From: Litchfieldella rifensis
GTDB lineage: Bacteria; Pseudomonadota; Gammaproteobacteria; Pseudomonadales; Halomonadaceae
Direction of reading: 5' to 3'
Assembly: GCF_042646605.1 (NCBI RefSeq)
Contig: NZ_JBHRUG010000019.1
Location: 331,345 to 395,344 of the forward strand
DNA: 64,000 nucleotides
The notes beneath the pieces were generated by a model. It searched no databases and was not told the origin of the DNA. It saw nothing but the letters and a program-made list of their open reading frames with translations. How positions within the stretch are numbered: position 1 is the stretch's first letter; every line of letters starts with the position of its first letter. This document shows positions 32,652 to 41,459 of the stretch, piece by piece. The translations under genes were made by a program, and so were the position numbers.

Positions 32652-34133
32652 ATGACCGATACGGCACAACAGCAAGGCCAGGCCGCCGAGACGCTGGTCG
32701 AAGACTCCCTCCTCGACCAGGTGATGGCGCAGACGCGCCTGGCGCCGACCGAGGAAGGCTACGACATCGCCAAACAAGGGGTGGCGGCGTTCATCGCCGA
32801 GCTGCTGCACAGTGACAGCGACGCACCTCAGGCCAACAAGGCCGTGGTCGATCGCATGATCGTCGAACTCGATCGCAAGATCGGCAGTCAGGTCGACGAG
32901 ATTCTCCACGACCGGGACTTCCAGCAACTCGAGTCGGCCTGGCGCGGCCTCAAGCTGCTGGTCGACCGCACCGACTTCCGCGAGAACATCAAGCTCGACC
33001 TGCTGCATGCCACCAAGGAGGAGCTGCTGGAGGATTTCGAGTTCGCTCCCGAGCTCGGCCAGAGCGGGCTCTACCAGCATGTCTATGCATCGGGCTACGG
33101 CCAGTTCGGCGGCGAACCGGTGGGCGGGATCATCGGCCATTACGACTTCTCGCCCTCGACCCCGGACATCAAGCTGCTGCAGTACACCGCTGCCGTCGGC
33201 GCCATGGCCCATGCGCCGTTCCTGTCCTCGGTGGCGCCGGACTTCTTTGGCATCGACAGCTTCGAGGAACTGCCCAACATCAAGGACTTCAAGGCCATCT
33301 TCGAGGGGCCGAAGTACGCGCGCTGGCGGAGCCTGCGCGAGTCCGAAGACGCCCGCTACCTGGGGCTGACCGCGCCGCGCTTCCTGCTGCGCATGCCCTA
33401 CGACCCGGTCGAGAACCCGGTCAAGAGCTTCAACTACCGCGAAACGGTCAACGCGGATCACGAGCACTATCTATGGGGCAATACCGCCTACCTGCTCGCC
33501 GAACGCCTCGCCGACAGCTTTGCCAAGTATCGCTGGTGTCCCAACATCATCGGCCCGCAGAGCGGTGGTGCCGTCGAGAACCTGCCGGTGCATACCTACG
33601 AGGCGCTGGGCCAGCTGCAGGCCAAGATCCCCACCGAGGTGCTGGTCACCGACCGTCGCGAGTTCGAGATGGCCGAGGAGGGCTTCATCTCCCTGACCAT
33701 GCGCAAGGGTAGCGACAACGCCGCCTTCTTTTCCGCCAATTCGGTGCAAAAGCCCAAGGCCTTCCCCAATACCCCCGAAGGCAAGGCCGCCGAGACCAAC
33801 TTCAAGCTCGGCACCCAACTGCCTTACATGTTCATCATCAATCGCCTGGCGCACTACATCAAGGTGCTGCAGCGTGAGCAGATCGGCTCCTGGAAGGAGC
33901 GCCAGGATCTCGAGCGCGAGCTGAACGCCTGGATTCGTCAGTACGTCGCCGACCAGGAGAACCCGCCGGCCGACGTGCGTAGCCGTCGCCCGCTGCGCGC
34001 GGCATCGATCCAGGTCTCCGACGTCGAGGGCGATCCGGGCTGGTACCAGGTGTCCCTGGCGGTGCGTCCGCACTTCAAGTACATGGGAGCCAACTTCGAG
34101 CTGTCGCTGGTCGGGCGTCTCGACAAGGAGTAA
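32652..34133 (+). CDS. tssC: T6SS contractile sheath large subunit
   Basis: This is a 493-residue VipB/ImpC-family protein. Hallmarks are ESAWRGLKLLVDRT, YGQFGGEPVGGIIGHYDFS, RFLLRMPYDP and the C-terminal VSLAVRPHFKYMGANFELSLVGRLDKE region. It makes the sheath wall with TssB and carries the segments that ClpV remodels. It is 33 bases after tssB. Confidence 0.97.
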   Translation: MTDTAQQQGQAAETLVEDSLLDQVMAQTRLAPTEEGYDIAKQGVAAFIAELLHSDSDAPQANKAVVDRMIVELDRKIGSQVDEILHDRDFQQLESAWRGLKLLVDRTDFRENIKLDLLHATKEELLEDFEFAPELGQSGLYQHVYASGYGQFGGEPVGGIIGHYDFSPSTPDIKLLQYTAAVGAMAHAPFLSSVAPDFFGIDSFEELPNIKDFKAIFEGPKYARWRSLRESEDARYLGLTAPRFLLRMPYDPVENPVKSFNYRETVNADHEHYLWGNTAYLLAERLADSFAKYRWCPNIIGPQSGGAVENLPVHTYEALGQLQAKIPTEVLVTDRREFEMAEEGFISLTMRKGSDNAAFFSANSVQKPKAFPNTPEGKAAETNFKLGTQLPYMFIINRLAHYIKVLQREQIGSWKERQDLERELNAWIRQYVADQENPPADVRSRRPLRAASIQVSDVEGDPGWYQVSLAVRPHFKYMGANFELSLVGRLDKE

Positions 34134-34148
34134 GGGAGTGCCACCGCC

Positions 34149-34580
34149 ATGACGCATCGCAGTGGCGGCATGCTCGGTAGTCGGCTGTTCGAGCGCCTGG
34201 GGGCGTCCGAACCGCCGGTCGTCGAGGGTGACGAGTCCCGCCTTGCCGAAGCTATCGAATCCATCAAGCGGCATCTGGTCGACTTGCTCAATAGCCATCC
34301 GGGGCATAGCGAATGTGCCCCGGAGCTCGGATTGCTGGACTTCAATGACGCCACCGTCGGCGTACTCGACCTGGAACTCAATATCCAGCGTGCCATCCGT
34401 CAGTGCATCGAGCGGTTCGAGCCGCGGGTGCAGCGCGTGGAGGTCGAGTCGTTGCCCAAGGCGGGGGATCCCTTGCAGTTGCGATTCCAGGTGCACGCCA
34501 CCCTGGATATCGGCCGAGACAGCGCCCAGACCACCATCGATCTGTTGCTCAACGACAAACGTTATCAGTGCCTGGACTGA
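34149..34580 (+). CDS. tssE: T6SS baseplate protein (gp25-like)
   Basis: This is a 143-residue lysozyme-like gp25-family protein with LFERLGA, an IKRHLVDLLNSHPG motif, APELGLLDFND and a C-terminal PLQLRFQVHATL. It initiates sheath assembly at the baseplate. It is 15 bases after tssC. Confidence 0.93.
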   Translation: MTHRSGGMLGSRLFERLGASEPPVVEGDESRLAEAIESIKRHLVDLLNSHPGHSECAPELGLLDFNDATVGVLDLELNIQRAIRQCIERFEPRVQRVEVESLPKAGDPLQLRFQVHATLDIGRDSAQTTIDLLLNDKRYQCLD

Positions 34581-34603
34581 GCGCTGACACCACCGAGGCC
34601 CGC

Positions 34604-36367
34604 ATGCTCAATCGCTACTACCGGGACGAGCTCAATTTCCTGAAGCGGCAGGGGCGGGAGTTTGCCGAAGGCAACCCCGGACTCAGCCGTTTCTTGTCCG
34701 AGCGCAGTACCGACCCCGATGTCGAGCGACTGCTGGAAGGCTTCGCCTTCCTGACCGGGCGCATGCGCGAAAAGGTCGAGGACGAGTTCCCCGAGCTGAC
34801 CCACTCGCTGATCGGCATGCTGTGGCCCAATTACCTGCGCCCGGTACCGAGCATGACCGTGGTGCAGTTCACGCCGACCTGGCACACCCTCAGCACCGGT
34901 CAGCATGTCGCGCAGGGCACGTCGCTGGCCAGTCGGGCGGTGGAGGGCACGGCCTGCCGTTTTCGCACCTGCCACGATGTGGCCCTGTATCCCCTCGAGC
35001 ATGCCGGTGTCGAGGCGCGCCATTCGCGTGAAGCCTCGATCGTCGAACTGGGGCTCGACGTGCATAGCGATCAGCCGCTGAATGCCCTGGGCATCGATGA
35101 CCTGCGGCTGCACCTGGGCGGCAACGCCTATACGGCGCGCACCCTGTACCTGTGGCTCAGCCATTATCTGCAGCGTATCGAACTGGAGATCGACGGGCGC
35201 CACATGTCATTGCCCAGCGCGCTGCTCAAGCCGGTCGGTTTCGAACGCGAACACGCCCTGTTGCCCTATCCGCGCAATGCCTACCAGGGGTATCGCATCC
35301 TGCAGGAATACCTGTGCTTTCCCGAGGCCTTCCATTTCTTCGATCTGGCGGGCCTGGGACGTTATCTCCCCGGAGCGCAAGCCGAACGGCTCACGCTGCG
35401 CTTCGTGTTCTCGCGGACCCTGCCGGCGGATGCCAAGGTCGGCGACGAGCATCTGGCGCTCTATTGCACGCCGGCCATCAACCTGTTCTCCCACGATGCC
35501 GATCCCATCGATCTCAGTGGCGAGCGCAGCGAGTACCGCATCCATCCCAGCAGCCGCTATCCCTCGCACTACGAGGTATTCAGCGTCGATGAGGTGCACG
35601 GCTGGCTGGAAAGCGAGTCCGGCAAGATCCGCGGGGAGCCGCGCAACTACGTGCCGTTCGAGAGCTTCCAGCACCAGATCGAGCGCGATCGACAGCGCCA
35701 GGCGCTGTACTACCGCGTACGGGTGCGCGACAGCCTGCGCGGCGACGGCTTCGATCATGACATCGCCTTCGTGCGCGGCGACGAGCGCGCCTGTCTGGGG
35801 CTGCGCGAGACCGTCTCGCTGCGCCTGACCTGCAGCAATCGTGAGCTGCCGGAACGGCTGACCGTCGGCGATATCTGCGAGCCCACCGAGGACAGCCCGG
35901 CCTATGCCTCGTTCCGCAACATCACGCGGCCGACGCCGGCGCTGCGGCCGACCCTGGACGGCAGCCTGCTGTGGACGCTGATCTCCAACCTGTCGCTCAA
36001 CTACCTGTCGCTGCTCGAACGCGATGCGCTGTGTTCGGTACTGCGCGCCTATGACTTCCGCGCGCTGGTCGATCGCCAGGCGGAACGCGTCTCCCAGAAG
36101 CGCCTGACGGGCATCGCCGACATCGAGACGCAATCCATCGACCGGCTGAAACGAGGCCTGCCGGTACGCGGCCTACGGTCGGTCATGACCCTCGACCAGG
36201 AGGCGTTCGGCGACGAGGGCAGCCTGTTCCTGTTCGGCAGCGTGCTGGCGCGCTTCTTTTCGCTGTACGCCAGCATCAACTCGTTTCACGAGCTGCACGT
36301 CATCAACCGTCACAATCGCGAGCGCTATACATGGACCTTGCAGTCGGGTCAGCAGCCCCTGATGTAG
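34604..36367 (+). CDS. tssF: T6SS baseplate protein TssF
   Basis: This 587-residue VasA/ImpG-family protein starts MLNRYYRDELNFLKRQGREF, with GAGG upstream. Conserved stretches include PELTHSLIGMLWPNYLRPVPSM and the C-terminal GSVLARFFSLYASINSFHEL. With TssG, TssE and TssK it builds the baseplate wedge. The end overlaps the tssG start by 37 bases. Confidence 0.96.
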   Translation: MLNRYYRDELNFLKRQGREFAEGNPGLSRFLSERSTDPDVERLLEGFAFLTGRMREKVEDEFPELTHSLIGMLWPNYLRPVPSMTVVQFTPTWHTLSTGQHVAQGTSLASRAVEGTACRFRTCHDVALYPLEHAGVEARHSREASIVELGLDVHSDQPLNALGIDDLRLHLGGNAYTARTLYLWLSHYLQRIELEIDGRHMSLPSALLKPVGFEREHALLPYPRNAYQGYRILQEYLCFPEAFHFFDLAGLGRYLPGAQAERLTLRFVFSRTLPADAKVGDEHLALYCTPAINLFSHDADPIDLSGERSEYRIHPSSRYPSHYEVFSVDEVHGWLESESGKIRGEPRNYVPFESFQHQIERDRQRQALYYRVRVRDSLRGDGFDHDIAFVRGDERACLGLRETVSLRLTCSNRELPERLTVGDICEPTEDSPAYASFRNITRPTPALRPTLDGSLLWTLISNLSLNYLSLLERDALCSVLRAYDFRALVDRQAERVSQKRLTGIADIETQSIDRLKRGLPVRGLRSVMTLDQEAFGDEGSLFLFGSVLARFFSLYASINSFHELHVINRHNRERYTWTLQSGQQPLM

Positions 36368-37350
36368 CGCTCGCGCCCCTGCTCGACGGGGCGCGTCGCT
36401 ACGATTTCTTCCAACTCGTCGAGCTGTTGCATCGTCATCACGACGACGACCTCGAGCGCGGTCTCGACAACCAGCCGCCTTTCGAGCGGGTGCGCTTCAA
36501 GGCATCGGCATCGCTGGGTTTTCCCGGCAGCGACGTGGTGGCACTCGAGCCCCGCCAGTCCGGGAACTATGCGCTGGAAGTCAGTTTCTTCGGCTTGCAG
36601 GGGGCGCAGTCGCCGCTGCCCGGCTACTACCTGGAAACCCTGGCCCACGATGCGGCGCATCACGAGGGCGTGGCCGGCGACTTTCTCGACTTCTTCAATC
36701 ACCGCCTGTTGACCCTGGTCCACCGCGCCTGGCGCAAGCATCGCCACTATGTCCGCTACCAGGATGGTGCCAGCGACGGTTTCTCCGCCGCCATCTTCGC
36801 GCTGGTGGGGTTGGCCGACAGCGAGCTGCGCGGCGAGACCCCGATCAACTGGAGCAAGATGCTGGCCTACGCCGGCCTGCTCGCCGGCCGCTCGCGCTCG
36901 CCCGAGGTGGTGTGCGGCATCGTCGGCCACTGTTTCGACCTCGACGAGGTTCACATCGAGCAATGGGTGCAGCGCTGGGTCACCATTCCCGAGGACCAGC
37001 GCAGCCGTGCCGGCCAAGGCGCCATGACGCTGGGCAGCGACATGGTCGCCGGTGAACGGGTCGCCGATGTCGGCGGCAAGTTTGCGCTGTGTCTGCGCGG
37101 CCTGAGCCTGGGGCGGTTCCGCGACTTTCTTCCCGACGGCTGCGAGCACGCGTCACTCGAGACGCTGGTGAACTTCGTGCTACGTGAGCCGATGGCCTAC
37201 GACCTGGAACTCGAGCTGCTGCCGAGTGCCGTCCGCCCGATGCGTCTGGGCGAAGCCGGCAGCAGCCAGCTCGGCTGGACCACATTCGTCAATCCCGAGT
37301 CCGGTAGTGCCTCGCGGCGCCGCCGGGTGCGCATCCAGATGACAGGGTAA
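36331..37350 (+). CDS. tssG: T6SS baseplate protein TssG
   Basis: This is a 339-residue VasB/ImpH-family protein with RRYDFFQLVELLHR near the N-terminus, then GLQGAQSPLPGYYLETLA, DFLDFFNHRLLTLVHRAWRKH and GRSRSPEVVCGIVGHCFD. It is a baseplate wedge component with TssF. Both ends overlap neighbouring genes, indicating translational coupling. Confidence 0.95.
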   Translation: MDLAVGSAAPDVALAPLLDGARRYDFFQLVELLHRHHDDDLERGLDNQPPFERVRFKASASLGFPGSDVVALEPRQSGNYALEVSFFGLQGAQSPLPGYYLETLAHDAAHHEGVAGDFLDFFNHRLLTLVHRAWRKHRHYVRYQDGASDGFSAAIFALVGLADSELRGETPINWSKMLAYAGLLAGRSRSPEVVCGIVGHCFDLDEVHIEQWVQRWVTIPEDQRSRAGQGAMTLGSDMVAGERVADVGGKFALCLRGLSLGRFRDFLPDGCEHASLETLVNFVLREPMAYDLELELLPSAVRPMRLGEAGSSQLGWTTFVNPESGSASRRRRVRIQMTG

Positions 37351-38717
37351 TGCCCATGCAAGCCACCCCGCATTCCGCGATCACCCTGGTGGTCACCAAT
37401 AGCGAGCGACTCGAGGGCCGCTCTACCAGCAGCCACGTGTTCCACGCTGGCGGCGGCACCCTGGGCAGCGCCGAGAGCGACGACTGGCTGTTGCAGGATC
37501 ACGCCGGCCGTATCCATCCCGGCCATGCCCGGATCCAGCGTTTCGATGGACGTTTCTGCCTGACCGACCTCAGCGGTCACACCTTCGTCAACCATGCCAC
37601 CCTGCCGCTCGGCCGCGACCGTCGGGCCGCGTTGCGCGATGGCGATGAACTGCGCCTCGGCGACTACCACCTGCGCGTTCACCTGGGAGACCGCCAGGCT
37701 GGCCTGCCGGGCGCCCAGCCACTGACGATGCTGATCAACGAGGAACAGGAAACGCCGGACGCCCAGGGGTCGCCACTGGCCCGGGATACGCCGCTGATGA
37801 ACGCGGCGCCGCCGCGACAGGACGACCCGCTCGAGGCGTTGGGGGAGGCGACTCCCGGGGCCAGCCAGCGCGATCCGATCACCGCCCTGGAACACCCCGA
37901 AGACGACGCCGATTGCGTCACCGGGACCTTGATCGACGAGTTGGAAGACCAGCACGTGCGGGTGGCGGGCTATGACCTACAGGACCGGCGTGAGGCGGCG
38001 ATGCGCATGCCGGAGATTCGACGACACGAGGATGTGAACATGGATGAACGGCTGTTGAACGATCTGGAGCGCTCGGTCGGCGAGCAACTCGAGGACCGCT
38101 GGCAGGAGCCGGCATCGAGTGCGGCGGGGCATGTCGGTGCCGACCCGCTGCTGCGCGCCCTGGGAGCCGAGCTACGCTTTCGCGACAGCGAACAGCAGCA
38201 GGCCTTCCTCGAGGAGGCGGGGCGCACCCTGCGCGCGACCATCGCTGGCCTGCAGCGCCTGCATCAGTCCCAGGACGATAGCCGCTACCCGCTCCGCGAC
38301 CGCCGCCTGCAACCCATCGAGGACAATCCCCTGCGTCTGGGCCAGCCCTATCAGGAGACCGTCGCGACGCTGTTCTCCGCGAACCGCAGCCCGGTGCATT
38401 TGTCGGCGCCGGCTGCCGTCGCCGAGTGCCTGGCCCATCAGGGGCAGCATCAGGCGGCCGTCGAGGAAGCCATCGGGCAGGCGCTCAAGTCGATCCTCGA
38501 CGCCTTCGCTCCCGAGGCGCTGCTCAGGCGTTTCCACGCCTATCGCGGCGCCGGCAACCGCATCGACGACGAGGGCGGTTGGGCGTGGGAGATGTATCGC
38601 CATTACTACCAGGAACTGAATTCCGGACGTCAGCAGGGGTTCGAGAAGCTGTTCTGGGAAGTCTTCGAGCAGGCCTATGACCAGTCGGTGCGTCGCCAGC
38701 AACGGGAGGACGCATGA
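37350..38717 (+). CDS. T6SS FHA-domain protein (TagH/VasC-like)
   Basis: The protein has 455 residues. The N-terminal FHA domain (about 10-115) includes GGGTLGSAESDDWLLQD, HPGHARIQRFDGRFCLTDLS and a following loop. An acidic, probably disordered linker leads to a C-terminal conserved domain (LLRALGAELRF to the end, including GGWAWEMYRHYYQEL) seen in T6SS FHA proteins. FHA proteins bind phosphothreonine in T6SS post-translational control, yet no PpkA/PppA kinase-phosphatase pair is present here. Confidence 0.9.
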   Translation: MPMQATPHSAITLVVTNSERLEGRSTSSHVFHAGGGTLGSAESDDWLLQDHAGRIHPGHARIQRFDGRFCLTDLSGHTFVNHATLPLGRDRRAALRDGDELRLGDYHLRVHLGDRQAGLPGAQPLTMLINEEQETPDAQGSPLARDTPLMNAAPPRQDDPLEALGEATPGASQRDPITALEHPEDDADCVTGTLIDELEDQHVRVAGYDLQDRREAAMRMPEIRRHEDVNMDERLLNDLERSVGEQLEDRWQEPASSAAGHVGADPLLRALGAELRFRDSEQQQAFLEEAGRTLRATIAGLQRLHQSQDDSRYPLRDRRLQPIEDNPLRLGQPYQETVATLFSANRSPVHLSAPAAVAECLAHQGQHQAAVEEAIGQALKSILDAFAPEALLRRFHAYRGAGNRIDDEGGWAWEMYRHYYQELNSGRQQGFEKLFWEVFEQAYDQSVRRQQREDA

Positions 38718-39256
38718 GCGGGCAAGGCGCCAGCCGGCAGGCCGCGATGTCATGGCTCGGGGTGGCGCTACTGGCGCTGCTGCTCAGCGGCTGCACCACC
38801 GCCAGCAAGACCTGGCAGGTCGTGAGCGATCCGTCGATACCGGTCGGCTATCCCGAGGACCGCCCCACCCAGGTGGATCTGAGCATGGTGGCCGAGCCCG
38901 GCGTCAACCCCAATGTCGAAGGTGAGGGCACGCCACTGCAGTTTCAGATCCTGCAGCTCAAGGACGACTCGATGCTGATGGCCGCCGACCACGACCAGCT
39001 GCGCGAGGACCTCGAGGAGGCGCTGGGCACCAACTACCTGGCGCATGACGACTTCACCCTGCTGCCGGGGCAGTTCAAGTTCTACGAGCCCTTCGACATC
39101 GACGAGGACACCCGCTACGTCGGCATCATCGCCTTCTACGCCACGCCCGACGCAGCGCAGTGGAAGAAGGTGGTCAAGGTCGAATCGCGCGGTCACGACT
39201 ATCACCTGCTGGTGCAGTTGCGCGAGCACGAAGCCGAGCTAAGGAAGGAAGACTGA
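38714..39256 (+). CDS. tssJ: T6SS outer-membrane lipoprotein
   Basis: This is a 180-residue VasD/Lip-family protein. The signal peptide ends in a lipobox LLLSGC with Cys27 as the lipidated residue. The mature domain has TPLQFQILQLKDDSMLM, a TssJ-like LLPGQFKFYEPFDIDEDTRYVG segment and the final WKKVVKV strand. It anchors TssM at the outer membrane. It overlaps both neighbouring genes by a few bases. Confidence 0.93.
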   Translation: MSGQGASRQAAMSWLGVALLALLLSGCTTASKTWQVVSDPSIPVGYPEDRPTQVDLSMVAEPGVNPNVEGEGTPLQFQILQLKDDSMLMAADHDQLREDLEEALGTNYLAHDDFTLLPGQFKFYEPFDIDEDTRYVGIIAFYATPDAAQWKKVVKVESRGHDYHLLVQLREHEAELRKED

Positions 39257-40590
39257 TGGCCAGCCGCAATCGAGTGGTATGGAGCGAAGGGCTGTTCATC
39301 AAGCCACAGCACTTCCAGCAGCAGCAGCGCAGCCTCGAGGGGTTGATCGACACGCGCCTGCGCGGCGTCAGCCACTACTTGTATGGCTTCCTGACGCTGG
39401 AGCTGAACGCCGAGTTCCTGAGCTTCGGGCGCATCGCCGTGAGCCGGGCCAGCGGCGTGATGCCCGATGGCACCGCCTTCCAGTTGCCCGATGACGATAT
39501 CGAGCCGCAGCCGCTGGAGATCGACGAGCCCGGCATCACCAATCAGGTGGTCTACCTGGGCCTGCCGCTGGCCACCGATGCGGTGGGCGAGGTGCGTTGG
39601 CCGGACGACGACCTGCCGACTCGCTACCGCTGGTCCCAGCGCGCCGTGCGCGACCTGCACTCCCGCGACGGCGACACGGCCGACCTTGACGTCGCCAGGG
39701 TCGCTCCCCGGTTGCTGCTCGAGCGCGATGATCGCAGTGCCTACGCCTGCCTGGCGGTGGCGCGCATCGTCGAGCGGCGGCCGGACGGCAGCCTGGTGCT
39801 CGACGAGCAGTTCATCCCGACCCTGCTCAATGTCCAGGCGGCACCGACCCTGCAGCGTTTCGTCGGCGAGATGGCGGGCCTGATGCGCGAACGCGCGCGC
39901 AACATCGCCCAGCGCCTGTCGACGCCGCACCAGACCGGGGTCGCCGACGTCTCGGATTTCATGTTGCTGCAACTGCTCAACCGGGCCCAGCCGCGTTTCC
40001 AGCACCTGGCGCGTCTCGGCCAGCTACATCCCGAGCGGCTGTACGACACCATGCTCGAGACCGCCAGCGAACTGGTCACCTTCACCGACGAGTCGCGCTT
40101 GCCGCCGGAGTCTCCGGCCTACGACCACGAGCACCCCGAGCGCGCCTTCCGGCCGCTGATGCAGCGGCTGCGCCAGGCCCTGTCGACGGTGCTCGAGCCG
40201 CGCGCGCTGGCGATCCAGCTGCAGTCGCGCCGCTATGGACTGCTGGTCGCGCCGCTGTCGGACCCGGGATTGCTCGACGAGGCCGACTTCATCCTCGCGG
40301 TACGCGCCGACATGCCCCACGAGCGGCTGCGCAAGCTGTTCCTGCAGCAGACCAAGGTGGCCAGCGTCGAGCGCATCCGCGACCTCATCAGCCTGCAGTT
40401 GCCGGGGGTGCCGCTGGAGCCGCTGCCGGTGGCGCCGCGCGAGCTGCCCTATCACGCCGGGTACAGCTACTTCCAGCTCGACCGGCAGAGCCAGGCCTGG
40501 AGCATGCTCGCCGGGGCCAGTGGCTTCGCCTTCCATGTGGCGGGCGAATTCCCTGGATTGGAAATGCAGTTCTGGGCGATCAGGAGTTAA
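39256..40590 (+). CDS. tssK: T6SS baseplate-membrane complex adaptor
   Basis: This is a 444-residue VasE/ImpJ-family protein opening MASRNRVVWSEGLFIKPQHF. AAGGAAGGA lies upstream of the ATG at 39256. It contains PQHFQQQQRSLEGLID, MLLQLLNRAQPRFQHLA and the C-terminal PRELPYHAGYSYFQLDR and FHVAGEFPGLEMQFWAI. TssK trimers link the baseplate to the TssL/TssM membrane complex. Confidence 0.96.
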   Translation: MASRNRVVWSEGLFIKPQHFQQQQRSLEGLIDTRLRGVSHYLYGFLTLELNAEFLSFGRIAVSRASGVMPDGTAFQLPDDDIEPQPLEIDEPGITNQVVYLGLPLATDAVGEVRWPDDDLPTRYRWSQRAVRDLHSRDGDTADLDVARVAPRLLLERDDRSAYACLAVARIVERRPDGSLVLDEQFIPTLLNVQAAPTLQRFVGEMAGLMRERARNIAQRLSTPHQTGVADVSDFMLLQLLNRAQPRFQHLARLGQLHPERLYDTMLETASELVTFTDESRLPPESPAYDHEHPERAFRPLMQRLRQALSTVLEPRALAIQLQSRRYGLLVAPLSDPGLLDEADFILAVRADMPHERLRKLFLQQTKVASVERIRDLISLQLPGVPLEPLPVAPRELPYHAGYSYFQLDRQSQAWSMLAGASGFAFHVAGEFPGLEMQFWAIRS

Positions 40591-40593
40591 GCC

Positions 40594-41451
40594 ATGCAAG
40601 ACCTTGCTACGCACCACGACGCGGGCCCTCATGACGCTGGACTTCATGGCATCAGGCCTCGTGACCCCATGCGCCATGAGGACCGCATCAACGCACAGGG
40701 CGTGGATCAACTGATCCATAGCCACTCCGAGCAGCTGGACGCCGACGAGGATTACTGGTTCCGCCTGCGTGGCCACAACCTCAACCCGCTGGTGGACGCC
40801 GCCAGTTCGCTGCTGGGCATGGTGGTGCGGGTGCGCCAGCTCGATGCCCTCGACGACCTCGAGCGTCTCTACACCCAGGTGGTCGACGAAGTGTCCGCGA
40901 TCGAGATCGAGCTCACCGAACAGGGCTACGACCGGCCGACGCTGTTGGCCTATCGCTATGTGCTGTGCTCGTTCATCGACGAGGCGGTGATGGGGACCTC
41001 CTGGGGCCATCAGAGCAAGTGGGCGGAGCATTCGTTGCTGACGCGCTTCCACAACGAGACCTGGGGGGGCGAGAAGGTGTTCTCGATCCTCGCGCGCCTG
41101 CAGCAGGAGCCGCAGCGTTATCGCGACATGCTGGCCTTCATCTACCTATGCCTGTGCCTGGGCTTCGAGGGGCGCTATCGGGTCATGCCCCAGGGCCGTG
41201 AGGAATACGAGAACGTGGTGCGGGCCCTCGGCGATCAGTTGGCGGCGCTTGGCGAGCCGCCCGACGATCTGCTGACCCAGCCACTCGACAACGTCGTGCA
41301 GGGGCATCGTCGTCATGGCCAGGGATTGCCGGTGTGGGCGGTATTCGCGCTGTTCGGCGTGACCATGGTGGCGATCTACGCGGGGCTTTCCTGGTCGCTG
41401 GACCAGCAGGCCGCGCAGGTCAGCGCCTTACTCGACCAGATTTTCAGCTAG
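40594..41451 (+). CDS. tssL: T6SS inner-membrane protein TssL (DotU/IcmH family)
   Basis: The protein has 285 residues. The cytoplasmic helical domain has NPLVDAASSLLGMVVRVRQL, YRYVLCSFIDEAVMGTSWG and LAFIYLCLCLGFEGRYRV. One C-terminal membrane helix (about 247-269) follows. No OmpA-like peptidoglycan-binding domain is fused, and no separate TagL is seen. It forms the membrane complex with TssM and TssJ. Confidence 0.95.
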   Translation: MQDLATHHDAGPHDAGLHGIRPRDPMRHEDRINAQGVDQLIHSHSEQLDADEDYWFRLRGHNLNPLVDAASSLLGMVVRVRQLDALDDLERLYTQVVDEVSAIEIELTEQGYDRPTLLAYRYVLCSFIDEAVMGTSWGHQSKWAEHSLLTRFHNETWGGEKVFSILARLQQEPQRYRDMLAFIYLCLCLGFEGRYRVMPQGREEYENVVRALGDQLAALGEPPDDLLTQPLDNVVQGHRRHGQGLPVWAVFALFGVTMVAIYAGLSWSLDQQAAQVSALLDQIFS

Positions 41452-41459
41452 GAGACATC